Shown: positions 45,311 through 57,451 of the stretch, one piece after another
Numbering within the stretch: position 1 is the stretch's first letter
How the letters are laid out: each line of letters begins with the position of its first letter
Assembly: GCA_033002965.1 (NCBI GenBank)
Contig: JAURVB010008945.1
Location: forward strand, 1-64,000
Reading direction: 5' to 3'
DNA from: Piper betle
Lineage: Eukaryota; Streptophyta; Magnoliopsida; Piperales; Piperaceae
Length of the DNA stretch: 64,000 nucleotides
Made by a program: the position numbers and the translations under genes
Notes under the pieces: generated by a model
Database searches by the model: none
Seen by the model: the letters and a program-made list of their open reading frames with translations, nothing else
What the model was told of the DNA's origin: nothing

Positions 45311-47977
45311 ATACTTGGGAGCTTGGATGATTATGTGTTAAAGATCACTATAATCATGTTTCGTTAATTACAGGTTTATTGGAGAATGCATGCATGTTTT
45401 TATTACTAATGTAGTCTGGTTGGTTTTATGAAATTACGATTGTAAAACGAAAATGGTTGTAGCAATTACCATCTAAATTTGGGGAGATTTTGATGATCAT
45501 TATATTTCTTTTCTTTCTTTTCAGTTAATGCTTCAAATTGTTTTTATAAGTACGTATTTTACATGTTAGCTAGTAATATGTCGGAAGTCGGATGCTCAAT
45601 TTTCATCATAAATAATTTTTTTTCCGATTATTGTTATACGTTTGCCTTTGATTACTAAATATTTGGGTATGTTTCTAAGCTGATGATCATCCAAAAATGT
45701 ATAATGGTTTTCTGAATGGATAGTTGGATACATGCTTAAACTTGAAACAGATGCAGGATCCTTAATTTCAATTTATGTGATATGTTTATTAAATCATAAA
45801 AGATACTTGTATAGAAGGTTAATTGTACGTAGGTCGCCAGTTTTTTTAAAAACGTTGCATATAATAGACAGAATAGGAAGCTAAAAGACTGCATACAACT
45901 GTAAGACCCAATCATAATAAAAAAATTACAATTTATTAAACCACTAATGACAATTTAGAAATTTCACTAATAAATTGATGCTATCAATCATTCATATTCG
46001 GTTGCGTCTTACCGTTAAGATTGGTTGTAGAGTCAATTATTTTTCCAAAAAACAAACAAATTAAGTATATTAATTTTTTTAATCAATCATTAACAGCTGC
46101 AAATAGTTTAGATTATTTCCTAACAATATATCATCGTTTTTTTTGGCTACGGGAAAAAAAATAGAATATCATTTCTTTTTGTGAAGTGAAGGGGATATAA
46201 CAAGGAAGCTATATATAATCTAGTAAATGACCCCAACCAAGTTAAAGATAACTAACAAAGATGCTAAGCCCACAACTTGAAATTATTGATATAAGCCCAA
46301 CAAGTTACTAACCAAACCCATTATAGAGAGCCATCTTAGTCCACCCATTTGGCCCACTTACAAGTTAATTTATAGATATTAGACTTTGGGTTGGCCCTCT
46401 CCATTTTCTCTGCTTGCCCAGTGTTCACTGCAACATGTACATGTATAGTTCATTAGACATCATATTTTCATGCATTTTATTACAAATATGATTTCAATTA
46501 ATACCGGCTATAAATCAAGACAGCAGAATTAACAAGCCGATATATGAAAGAGTCCCAAGGCCAAGATTTATCAGATGCATCTTAAAAAAAAAGATGGCTA
46601 TTGATGTTTTCTAGAGAGATTTTTTTATAATGTGTAATAATTTAAAATTACTAGTGATTTTATTATCTTTTATAAAAATAAGTACCACAAACTTTTAAGA
46701 TTTATAAAATATCCCTTGAAAATATCATTAACCAAAATTTTTTTCAGATGTCTAATCTAAAAGATAAAAAATGTCTCTAATTTTTTTAGTTCTAGGAACC
46801 GCCGGCAGGACAAGTATATACATTGGATAATTTGGAATTTTGATGACCACATAAATGGGCGGCCCACACGATAAATATCCAACATATAAATATGTATATG
46901 TAATTTATCTCGCAGATTAATAAATACCAATAAATCAAGTGAAAATACCGAAGCCAAAATTAGGGTTTTATTTAGTTGCATGTGACATGTTTAATAAAAG
47001 AAATTACTCGTATTTCGAACTAGCCAACACATATTTGTTTTTAGATCCAAAATAATAAGGTTGACATCGTTTTTTATCAAATTACGATCACATTTTTACT
47101 TCCATGCGATCATGTTGCTTAATTTTGTGAAACATGTTTTGGCTACGAGGTCATGAACCAAATCATACTAAATAGTCAATACCTTAGTAGCATTTCATTA
47201 GGTAATTTTTTCGAGTTGAGATTTACTGATCCGCCTAACAAGAAATGAAAATATTTTTGGTAAACCAAAATTATGGGCATCTAGAAAAGAACTATAATTG
47301 TTGTATGGTTTAAGAATTAATTGTTGCACAAGTAATAGTATTTATCAATTATTGAATTTTCTGATTTGCCATTGAAGGTATTTACAACACACTGAAATGC
47401 TATTGCTCATTGGGTCATATAACCTATAATGCAATAATAAACCCTTGTAGCAAATTATTACTCATCTAACAAATCCAACTATAGTTTGAAAAGTAGGATT
47501 CTGACTCCACTCAATAGGCTATAGAATGGAGTCATCCAATAAGAAAGATATACCAAATTAGAAGATATTGTTATCTTTGACACTTCAAATTAATAAATAT
47601 ATAATTTATATTATTTTAAATAATTGATTTAATTAATTTTTTTAAAAAAATATGCGCTTTCAAAAATCTTATTTCCTCAACTTTAGAAGATGATGGAAAA
47701 TTTAGAGAATTAATCATAAAATGAAATGGACACAAAGAATGTTTTTAATAAAAAAAGGAATTTTACGACTATGTAGTCACAGGTAAACAAATTAATCTAC
47801 CTTAGCATAAATCTGGTTTGGTAGTGACCACTGTCCTCTCCTGCTCGCCACATAAACGAAAAAGATGTTGGCCGGTTGACAGTTTCAAAAGACATATAAC
47901 CATTAACTCATATCTATATCATGGTAGTTTGGACAATAAAAGCTTCCCTTGTGCTGTAGTACAGTTGCACTCTCCTC
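45311..47977. other. Intergenic DNA; part is duplicated at 48.6-49.4 kb
   Basis: The segments at about 45450-45490 (GTAGCAATTACCATCTAAAT) and 46250-46390 ('AAGATGCTAAGCCCACAA', 'CATCTTAGTCCACCCATTTG') recur in order at about 49080-49125 and 49265-49360. They are the 3' flanks of the two paralogous genes. No gene seen. Confidence 0.55.
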
Positions 47978-47983
47978 TATAAG
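47978..47983 (+). promoter_or_regulatory. TATA box of the 48 kb gene
   Basis: TATAAG in CTCTATAAGTTAAC, 67 bases before the ATG's preceding base. The upstream ATAAAAGCTTCCC (about 47936) matches the 44 kb promoter. Confidence 0.55.
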
Positions 47984-48049
47984 TTAACAGTACTATCTAG
48001 GCTAATTCTGATTAGTACACCAAGTGCAATTGAATCGGTTCTCTCATAC

Positions 48050-48556
48050 ATGATGGGAGCTCTTTGTGTTGCTCGTTGGTTACTGGTGCTCGGTGTTGCA
48101 CTCTGCCTTCTCGCCGGTCACATTGCGGCGGACGTCGCCGGAGGCGCAGAGGAGGACAAGCATTTCTTCTTCAGGCCCAAACCCAAGTTCAAGAGAGGCT
48201 TTGTGCATGGACCTCATGGCCGGTTCAAGCATGGTGGGTTCGGTGGAGGTGGATTCGGAGGAGGCTATGGTGGCGATGGTGGACTTGGTGGCTGTGGAGG
48301 TCTCGGTGGAGGAGGGGGACTAAGCAGTGGCGGTGGTTTCGGAGGTGGTGGAGGCTTTGGATGACGGATAGGAGCTGGTGGTGGTCTTGGTGGTGATGGT
48401 GGGCTTGTAGGAGGAGGCCTTGGTGATGGATATGGACTAGGCGGCGGACTCGGAGGAGGAAACGGTGACGGTGGTGGACTCGGCGGAGGGATTGGCGGTG
48501 GTGGCGGTTACGGCGGAGGAGGTGGCATTGGCCTTGGTGCAAGTGACGGACACTAG
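48050..48556 (+). pseudogene. Glycine-rich protein gene with one internal stop
   Basis: From the ATG at 48050 the frame gives a signal peptide (WLLVLGVALCLLAGHIAAD), the motif AEEDKHFFFRPKPKFKRGF, a His/Lys-rich stretch (HGPHGRFKHGG) and a Gly-rich domain. An in-frame TGA at 48362-48364 ends it after 104 residues. The same frame then continues for 64 more Gly-rich codons (GAGGGLGGDGGLVGGG, GNGDGGGLGGG) to a stop at 48554-48556. It ends GASDGH, matching the GGGH end of the 44 kb paralogue. One base change (for example GGA or CGA to TGA) accounts for the break, so inactivation or truncation is recent; the truncated protein might still be exported. It may also be a polymorphism. Confidence 0.85.
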
Positions 48557-49630
48557 AGAGTGTGGTTGGTCAGGATATGAAGTAAATTAATTAAGACTAA
48601 TGAGAAGTATAAAGGTATGAATAAATTCGAAGATGTACGGTGATAATTGTGCTTGTCCAAGTGGTCTTAAATTTTAATGTTGTAATGTTTGTTTGTGTAG
48701 TTATCCGTAGAATTAATCACAGTAAGATATCTCAAATGTACGTCTGTCAAAGGTAATATAGTTTACGAATTATCATGAATGTGTACTTTATAGATAACTT
48801 TTACCGTTTTTAAAATTATTTTTTAGGTTATACTCCACAGCATATAACTCACAAAAACCTTAAGTATATTCCATAATTTATTGTCGACGAACGTGAAAAT
48901 TTTTATAATATAATTTATATATTGGGTTATGATTAATTGTGAAGTCTTATAACTAGTTTGACTGAATACCCAATCACTTGTAAAGGAGCTACCGCTTATT
49001 AAATTTTTATGATGATAATTTTAAAATTTTAATAAGAAATTGTGCACAATTTTTTTGGCTATATGAAAAAATATATTAAAAACACGATTGTAGCAATTGC
49101 CTTGTAAATTGGGGGAAATTTTGCATTATCCAGTTTCGTTTTTGCTGTTCAGTCAATTGTTTGAGGACAGGGATAATTCTTGATGTGAATTAAAAAAAAT
49201 ACTCAACTCAATGTAATTTGTTGGGCTTAATTGTGGGCGATTTTTTAATTTTAATCCATATTCTAAATATAAAGATACTAAGCCCGCAAGTATTAATTAA
49301 CAAGCTCAACAACCAACCCATTAACCAATTAGTTAGCATCTTAGTCCACCTGCTTGGCCCATTAAACATGTATCCATTGTAGAGTTGGAATTTTTAGGCA
49401 TTTGACTTAATTATGCTTTATTAATTCAAAAGTTAATTAACTTAATACATATTTTCGTCAAAATTTAAAATAGCGTATCAATTAACGTACCGGAATTGAA
49501 GCCAATTTCGGGTTTACTTGGTTAAACCGTGCCAAAATGGGTTCAAAATGTTTTTATTAAGACATTAAAAAATATTTTGTCGTGATCATTATATTATTAC
49601 ATATTAATTAAACAATCGAGAGATTATAGG
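48557..49630. other. 3' flank of the 48 kb gene, paralogous to the 44 kb flank
   Basis: No gene. It contains the duplicated segments described for 45.3-46.4 kb. GTACGGTGATAATTGTGCTT near 48638 recurs near 52255 after the degenerate third copy. Confidence 0.55.
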
Positions 49631-50480
49631 TGTAATGACCCACCCAAAACGTAAATTTATATAGGCCTAAGTTATGTTTTTAAAAGTAGTTAATCAAAGT
49701 TAAAAATACGTAAATACATCCCCACCGATATATTGAATTTTATCTTAGTAAGTATTTGATATGAGATTAAGTTGAAGAATTTTATAATCCATTCATCTTA
49801 AGAAATTCCGTTTTCAAAATTTCTATACGTAGACCCTCGCTAGCCCCAACCCAAGTCATTCTTTGGGCCAACCTAAAGTGTAACACGGTGAATTAAGTTA
49901 TCTCTTCAAAAATAGTTAATCAAGTTAAAAATCTATACTTCATTCACTAATAAAAATGATCTTACCCTTGTACGTATTACATATAAAGCTAAATTAAAGG
50001 ATCTCAGAATTTTATCTATAATGGCCCAAAGCATAAATTAATAGTCTAAGTTATTTTCTTAAAAGTGGTTAATTAAATTCAAGATGTATAATTCATTCTT
50101 ACTGATAAATAAAATCTTACCTTATTAAATATTAGATGTAGAGTTGATGGATCTTAGAATCTACTCATCTTAAAAATTTCATTGTTTAAATTCTTATACT
50201 TGGCTCATTTCTAACATTAACTCACGTCTTTCTTTAACCTGTGGTTGATATCATAATCAACGTCTCTATTCTAACTCACCATTAAATATGAAACTATGTT
50301 ACTTTTATACCAATTGTAAAGACCTTATTTGTGTAAATTAACGAAACTAAATTATTTCTTTAAACATGATTAACCGAAATTAAAAATCTATAAATATATC
50401 CACACTTATATATTAGATTTTATTCTAAAAATATTATATTTGAGACTAAATCGAAGGATCTAACAATAACAAAATTTTTA
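49631..50480. repeat. Array of diverged LTR-like units
   Basis: Four diverged units start near 49631, 49883, 50020 and 50330. Each has a TAATG(A/G)CCC or TGTAA-type opening, then 'AAGTTAT...TTAAAA(G)TAGTTAAT', 'TTAAAAAT' and 'ATTTTATCTTA' phrases. Non-coding. Probably nested or tandem pieces of one gypsy LTR family. Confidence 0.5.
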
Positions 50481-51979
50481 TTAATTTTTTAAAAATATAA
50501 ACTTATTAACCCATTTTTGGAAAAAATTACAATTAAAATATTGGATACAACTTACAATAATATAAAAGCTTGATTAGTACCCGATAAGACCCGTGACTTG
50601 ATACATTTGAAAGTACGGTTGTTGTTTGTTGCACGTTGATGTGTAATCAATTTAGATAAGGCACCCTGTTTTAGTTTTTGCTTTATGGACAATCGTGATT
50701 AGTGCTCGTATAGAATCATAATTCTAGTCTAAATATTGCATGCTAAACCAAATTTGTTAATTTTTTATTTTTATTGGCTTCGTTGACTTATGACAGGGGT
50801 AATAAATATATAGATGTTGCCCATGGACGGGCAATACTAGATATAAATTCTAATTTTATCCGATACTTTTTATTTTGTAAATACTATAATAATTTGATAT
50901 CTGAAAGACAATATCCAATTAAGTAGGAGATAGAATTCAATTTCAAAAGCGATTATTTCTACTAATGCATAACTTAGTACTGTTTGGAATGAATAAGAGT
51001 AAAAAACAAAAGGGCTGTGCAATAAACAAGAGTACTAGAGAGACTATAATATTAGTTTAGAACGGTGTCGTATTATGAAGAAGTCAAAATGTATGGGTGA
51101 CAAATTAACAATTGGGATCACCCATGTCTGATCTTAAATATTAATGTTATTATTATATAGTATGTTAAATTAAGTAAGCGGAAAATTATCGTACTTTTCC
51201 GGACTATGATGCATTTGTTGGGCGTTGGATTGTAGGACATGGTCTAAGATAGAATGAAACCCAAAACCCCGGTTCCAAGATTCGATTTTTCCATTTTACT
51301 TTTTTATCCTTTTTTCCCTGATCAATACATCGTTTTCTCTGCTTTTATGCAGACTTTTTTTAAAAAAAAACCTAGTCCCTGCTTCTGTTTCATAATAAAA
51401 AATACTTCAAATTGTGATTGGGTCCAAAAGAAAATTAATAAATTATAGGGTCCAGTGGTAAGATCCAGTGAGTAACTAGACATGTATAGATTATAAAATT
51501 TAATCAATACTACTCAAATTTTACAATTACTATTGAGGTTATTAAATAAGTAATAGTTTGTCTAAAGTTGACTGAATGTCACAGATATGTACGTGGACAC
51601 TGAGCTAGCATATTGTTGTTTTAAATTTATTCTGATGACAAACTTGCTATGGAAGAGAAATTTCATTTCGATATTAAGAACTCTGGGTATCTATCTGTGA
51701 AATTTTGTTCTCACTTGAATCCGGTTCCTTCCAATTGTATTTTAGAGGTAAATATACTGTTCAGGATTCAAGGGTTCCTTGTATATTATTCACAATAGAT
51801 GGTATTTTTTTATAATGACTTAGTTTGGGCTAAAAATTTATTTAGTTTTAACGGAATCCACGTTGGTCTTAAAAAATTCAGTAAACCAAACCAAGATGTA
51901 TATTTCTTAAAATTTAAAATATTTTAAAAAGGACTGCCCGGTGACTGCTGACTTTCCCGACCGTTCAGCGGCCAAATTT
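50481..51979. other. Intergenic DNA, no gene seen
   Basis: It contains TTGCCCATGGACGGGCAA (about 50818-50835), a 6-bp stem hairpin followed by TACTAG, again Helitron-end-like. The left copy of a 130-bp direct repeat is at 51815-51945. Confidence 0.45.
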
Positions 51980-52640
51980 GAGAGCTCTAATTTGCGTTAC
52001 ATGTGGCTTGGTAGTGCTTGGTGTTGCATTCGCCTCCTCGCTGGTTACATTGCATTAGAACACGCCGTGGTAGTGGGGAGCTTGGAGGATAGGGAGGGAT
52101 TGGTAGTGGTAGCCGGTCTAGGAGGAGGGGAGGGACAGGCGGCGGCGACAATCTTGGAGGGGGAGGTGGTAAACTGGAGTCACTAGAGAGTGATAAAGTA
52201 AGTTAAGATTATAGAGAGAAACTATGTATGGTATTTACAAATGAGTCAAAATGTACGGTGGCAGTTGTGCTCGTCCATGTATGGTCTTAAATATTAGGGC
52301 GATTGATGCATGTAGAAATCTATTTTCTCCGTAGATATCTGGATGTCTTCAAAATGTTCACAGTCCATATTTCAGCTTTTTCAGACTCTCCTGCTCCCTT
52401 AAATGCCCTTGTACCATTTTTGATAAATTTCTGGAGAGTGAAAACTTTTGGCTAAATTAGTGCGGAGAACTAGATCTTCTGCTATAATAACTGTACCCAT
52501 GGTTTGGTTTAAAAAATTATTTAGGCGTGATATAATCTGGGTTGGTCTTAAAAAAACTAAACCAAACCAAAATAATTTTATTTCTTAAAATTTAAAATAA
52601 AAATAAAAAGCAGACGACTACTAGATTTGGTTGCCCAGTC
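51815..52640. repeat. Direct repeats flanking the degenerate copy
   Basis: 51815-51945 and 52500-52640 share, in order, TTGGTCTTAAAAAA, TAAACCAAACCAA, 'TTTCTTAAAATTTAAAATA' and 'AAAAAG'. The spacing is about 690 bp and the glycine-rich remnant lies between them. Confidence 0.7.
51980..52300 (+). pseudogene. Degenerate third copy of the glycine-rich gene
   Basis: 'TGGTAGTGCTTGGTGTTGCA' to 'CTCCTCGCTGGTTACATTGC' aligns with the signal-peptide codons of the 48 kb gene ('TGGTGCTCGGTGTTGCACTC' to 'CTTCTCGCCGGTCACATTGC'). A shortened GGA-rich region follows. The end GTCACTAGAGAGTG matches GACACTAGAGAGTG at 48549, and the 3' flank (ATGTACGGTGGCAGTTGTGC) also matches. No ATG in frame, frameshifted, and most of the repeat domain is deleted. 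Confidence 0.75.
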
Positions 52641-54379
52641 AGATGGCGACCATGGTGACCATATGTAGTCATCGTCATGGGCGGCTAAAAGTTGGCTGCC
52701 CCGGCTTTGTGGTGGCTAGATCTCAACCCGGTCTGGTGGGTAGATTTGTCTGCGACTTGAGGCAGCCAACTCACCTTGGCCCGGTGGCCAGAGCTATCAA
52801 CCCGGACAAAGCGATGGGGCCATTGGCCCTTGATGGCCAAATTAGTAGCCAGATATATATATTTCAAATTGGTTTTATTATTTAACGCAATCTGAGTACA
52901 GAGAAATTAAATTGTGAATAACATACAAAACACCTTTGTAAATAACATACGAAAGAACCTATTTTTACCAAATAAATACTAGTTTTAGGTTTAGTCTCTT
53001 GTAGGTAATATGCTTGTGGCTCAATTAAATCCATGTTGAAGAATGAGGGCATTGCTCCTCCCAAAAGTATGTTTCATATTGTTGGGTGTTCGGTGATAGA
53101 CTTAAGGGCATTGTCATGATGTATATAGTCGAAATTATATTTCATTAGTTGGTCAATGTAACCCCATATTTAATATAACTCCAAAACGAATTTATGGTGT
53201 AATTAATATAACCTCAATATGGTTTATGGTGAGTTCATAGAAAAGGTTGTGAATCAATCAAAGAATAAAAAATTGAGGTTGAGTTTATTTTACCGTGTAG
53301 ATTGGGCGGGTAAACCCGAAGAATAAAACTTTTCTCCATAATTTTTTTGAAGGGCAGAAAAATTAAAGTCATTATTTTTAGCGTGTGCTTGCAATAATAT
53401 TATTACTAAATTGAATGCATCTTTTAATATCTTGCTTGATAACCTTACTGTCCTACGTTGCCCTTACAAAAACCTCGAGAAAGTGAATTACAACGAGCAA
53501 AATATTTACAATCACACACAAGATCTTAAAAAGAAAACAAACAAATTAGTGAGACATTTGCAATGCAAGATGAGATGAAATCTTCTCAGAACAGGTTGGG
53601 GTCAGCAGGATCTAATTTTATACTACAAATTGTTCATATAAACATAATCAATCTACTTCAATCTTTATACCTATAATTATAATTAATTTCCCAGTGCATG
53701 AGCAAAAAACCTTGAGGTTCATATATATCATCGGTTATATATCCTGGCATGGCACTGGAATCGTTAACCAATATTGGACATTCCATTAAATGAAATTTTA
53801 ACTCTTTACATCCACAAAAATTAGAAAAGTCCCGACACACAAGTCACAAAATTTAAAGCAACTCTTGACCAACCATGAATTGCCAGTTGAGTTACTACAG
53901 ACCCCCCTGACTCTTTCTACTGTTGCTTGCTGCTACATTTTATTGGATATGCATCTTCATTGCTATATATATATATATATCTTCTATGCGGACATTTGTT
54001 TATAATTTTTCTTTATGGCTCGCTAATATGTACTAAAGCTTAAATTATTACAGAAATTTATCAATAACTATGTTCAACATTATTCCAGATCATCATTTTT
54101 CAAGTACCCAAAACCCCTAGATTCAAGATCATTTTCAAGATGCCATAACACATGCTTTTTGTGGCATGGACAGTAATTTTTTACCATTTCCATCTGTCTC
54201 TGTTCTTATCCTTTTCTCTGCCAATAACATTATGCTTCGTAGCGGTAGTACAACATGCAATGGTGTAACGAAGCAGATACGACCCCGTTTCGAGGCTTCT
54301 GACGGCCAATAAGGTAGCATTCACCATTCTATTTAATTTCTCAACCAGTTCCCACCCACCAATCACTCCTCAAATCCTT
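52641..54379. other. Intergenic DNA with a GC-rich block
   Basis: 52625-52855 is GC-rich and resembles the interiors of the inverted-repeat elements (GGCGGCTAAAAGTTGGCTGC, GGCCATTGGCCCTTGATGGCC). The rest is AT-rich with a (TA)n tract at 53963-53980. No gene seen. Confidence 0.45.
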
Positions 54380-54386
54380 TATACAC
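54380..54386 (+). promoter_or_regulatory. TATA box of the 54 kb gene
   Basis: TATACAC in CCTTTATACACAACAACAC, about 44-50 bases upstream of the ATG. Confidence 0.5.
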
Positions 54387-54429
54387 AACAACACTACAAG
54401 GTTTGGTGGAGGACAGGGTGAAGAGATAG

Positions 54430-54742
54430 ATGGCAAAGCTGTGCATGGTGATTTTGCTAGCTCTCATGGCTGCCCAAGCTGCCATGGGAAGGAAAGTCCC
54501 TAGTGATTCAAGCTTCAAGGACGAGAAGAACTTCGTGGCCTATGGGGGTGCGCACCATTGCCGGCGTGCCCGGCTACCCTTTTCCGACCGGCATTGTTGG
54601 AGGGCTCGGTGGCACGGGCAACATCGGAGGACTCACTGGTACGGGTGGTGTGTCCGGCTATGGAGGACTCGGTGGTGTTGGTGGTGGCGGTGGTGCAAGT
54701 GTGGGCAATGGCGTTGGTGGTGGTGTTCTTCCCTTTCCTTAG
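54430..54742 (+). CDS. Short glycine-rich cell-wall-type protein, one frameshift
   Basis: The ATG at 54430 opens a signal peptide (MAKLCMVILLALMAAQAAMG) followed by RKVPSDSSFKDEKNFVAYGG. This matches small plant 'putative cell wall proteins', which have a signal peptide, G-R-x-V/I-P and an acidic-Lys segment. The Gly-rich part then continues in another frame (VRTIAGVPGYPFPTGIVGGL, then GVGGGGGASVGNGVGGGVLP) to TAG at 54742. The switch falls in the five-G run at about 54543-54547; four Gs would keep one frame and give about 103 residues. In the uncorrected frame the protein reads into Arg/Trp-rich nonsense. It is either a homopolymer consensus error or a fresh frameshift. Confidence 0.75.
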
Positions 54743-55186
54743 ACTTGCCTTTTACATGTCTTATGTGGTGTAGGTTTATTGTTGGTATATATCCAACTTT
54801 AGTCTTTGTTGTTTGCACGTTGCTGCAAGCTTTAGGTGCTTGTTTGTATGCTTTTAGAGCTCATGGCCTGCTTGCTCTCTTAGTGTACTCAACCATGTAT
54901 TGGGTATGACATATGAACTTTGGAAGTTGGAACAATGGACTGAGTTTATCTTTATATATTGTTTTAGATTTTGTGAAGTAATATACCTGTGGATTGTGTA
55001 TGAACCAGGGAGTTGGTTTAGCGAATATAGAGTAATTTGACGAGTGTGTTGGTGGTCCACTGCTAACTATGAATGAGTTTCTACCACATTGTGATCCATG
55101 CTCCAGTTGAAAATAACTAGTAACTTTAAAAAGCCTATAAACCATATTTATAAGAGATATGAAATTATTTTAAGAGAGCAGTTGGA

Positions 55187-55460
55187 TGTTGGATATAAAT
55201 ATATACATGAATCTAAAATTGTATTATGATGTTATTTAAGGTTGGCCAAAATTTAATTAATCTATTAAAGTTAAGTATTTATGACCATAAATTCAATGTG
55301 TAGATATTATTTTCGTAATTTCTTTTTTACGATTGGTCAAATTAAAATTATGAAACTAAAGTTATAAATAAGGAAGTTATGGTCTTTGAATTCATAAGTA
55401 GTTTTCGTTCTCGTATCCCATTGTCTAGTAATTTTAGTTTTGAAAACTAGTATTGAATTT
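55187..55460 (+). repeat. Copia left LTR
   Basis: It starts TGTTGGATATAAATATATAC and is collinear with 57452-57748 ('TATTTAAGGTTGGCC', 'TTAAGTATTTATG', GAAAACTAGTATTGAATTT). It passes straight into reverse-transcriptase sequence, so its 3' end and the gag-integrase region are deleted. Confidence 0.85.
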
Positions 55461-55499
55461 TATATGATTATATCATCTTTCTCTAAGAATATGAGGATA

Positions 55500-57110
55500 A
55501 TATTAAAATTATTAAAGATGATTGAATCAACTTTCATCAGGCCATGAAGAGTTCTAATTCTCAAAAGTGGATTGATGCTATGAATCAAACGATAAAGTCT
55601 ATGAAAAAAATGATGTTTGGGATCTTGTTCCATTGCCTGAAGGTACGAAACCTATTAGTTATAAATGACTATTTAAAACTAAAAAGATTTAAAAGGTAAT
55701 GTAAAAAGATATAATATTCATCTTGTTGCGATGAACTTTACTCAAAAGGAATACATCAAATGAGATTTTCTCTCCAGTTTCATCGAAAAGACTCATTTGT
55801 AATAATTATGGCAATAGTGACACATTTTGATTTTGGGTTACATAGATGTAAAGACTGCATTTCTAAATTGTGACATTAATGAAACAAATTATATGGTGCA
55901 ACCAAAAAACTTTGTATCGGGATATTCAAAGAATATAGTTTGCAAATTAAAGAAATCCATCTATGGACTTAAGCAGGCTTCTCATCAATGGTATCACAAA
56001 CTTCATCAATGGTATCACAAATTTCATCAAGGTATTCTCTCATTCGGTTTTGAGATGAATGTGATTGATGATTGAATATACCATAAGTTTAGGTGGATTA
56101 AGTATATTTTCTAGTTTTATGTGTTGATGATATATTGCTTGCCAGTAATGATATAAGTTTCTTGTACGACACCAAGAGATTTTTATCAAAAAAATTTGAA
56201 ATGAAAGATCTTGAAAATGTGTCTTTTGTATTATGAATTCAAATACATTGGGATCGCTTTCAATATATACTTGGATTATCACAAAAGACCTATATAGAAA
56301 AAAGTACTTAAGAGATTTGACATGCAATGTTGTAAACCAGGAGATAATCATGTTTCTAAAGGAGATAAATTTAGTCTCAATCAATATTCTTAAAATGACA
56401 CAGAATGAAAAGAAATGCAAAAGATTCCCTATGCTTCAGCAGTAGGAAGTCTTATATATGCTCAAGTATGTGTGCACCCAGATATTGCATATATTGTTGG
56501 AATGTTGGGTAGATATTTAAGTAATTAGAGATTGGATCATAAGAAAGGAGCCAATAAAGTTATGAGGTATCTTCAGAGAACAAAACATTGCATGCTTATA
56601 TATCAGAAGTCAGATCAACTTGAGATCATTGGATATTTTGATTCCGATTTTGCTGGATATCAATATAGTCGTTGAACCACTTATGCCTATGTCTACCTAC
56701 TTGCTGGATGAGTTATTTCTTGGAAAAGTGCTAAGCAGACACTCATAGTTTCTTCTACCATAGTAGTCAAATTCATAACTTGTTATGAGGCACCCAATCA
56801 GGGAATATGGTTGCGGAATTTGTCACAGAGTTGCGTATTGTTGATAATATTGAAAGACCACTTAAGTTATTTTATGGCAATCAATCTGCAATATCATATT
56901 CAAATAACAACAGGATCTCATAAAGATCAAGTTCCTTTTTGTGAAAGAAAGAGTTTAGAGTGATAAAGTTTCGATAAAATCTTTATAGAGCATATTGGGA
57001 AAACTTCATGGTTGCAGATCTGTTTACTAAAAGTTTACCACCCAATGTCTTTCATGAGCATGTTGCTCATATGAGTGTTGTATTATTTGATGATATACTA
57101 CTTTAGTGAG
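55500..57110 (+). pseudogene. Ty1-copia pol remnant (RT and RNase H)
   Basis: Frames with many stops encode the start of the reverse-transcriptase region (NDVWDLVPLPEG-like, about 55605). An 82-codon open stretch at 55827-56075 holds DVKTAFLN and SIYGLKQAS. The catalytic VDDIL motif lies near 56125, and RNase H-like sequence runs to about 57.05 kb. A 21-bp tandem duplication (55983-56024) repeats HQWYHK inside the RT domain. Gag, protease and integrase are missing. The intact enzyme would copy element RNA into DNA; this copy is inactive. Confidence 0.85.
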
Positions 57111-57416
57111 AGTTTGTTTTATTGCAGTATTTGGTTTATGTTTCACTCTTTCACTCTATTTTGGTGATCTTATGAGGTTGGACCAATTGAAAATAGGCAT
57201 GTTCAGATCAAATTACATATAATTTTCATACTACACATCCACATTTGATCTATGTCATTTAATTATGTTGATATACCATGGATGAGTGTAGTTACGATAA
57301 ATATAAAGAAAATCGCCTTGATCATATATTAACATTGATTAATAAACGAGATTGTTATTTTAGAATAATAGCATATATTATTTTAGAGCCTATAAGGTTA
57401 TATACAATTATTTTTA

Positions 57417-57436
57417 TGTATATATATATATATATA
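57417..57436. repeat. (TA)n microsatellite
   Basis: Twenty bases of TA repeats between the pol remnant and the right LTR. Confidence 0.9.
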
Positions 57437-57451
57437 GTCTAAGTGAGATAT

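Noticed and set aside
55827..56075. An independent small gene
   Set aside because: It is the open stretch of a copia reverse transcriptase between two matching LTRs.
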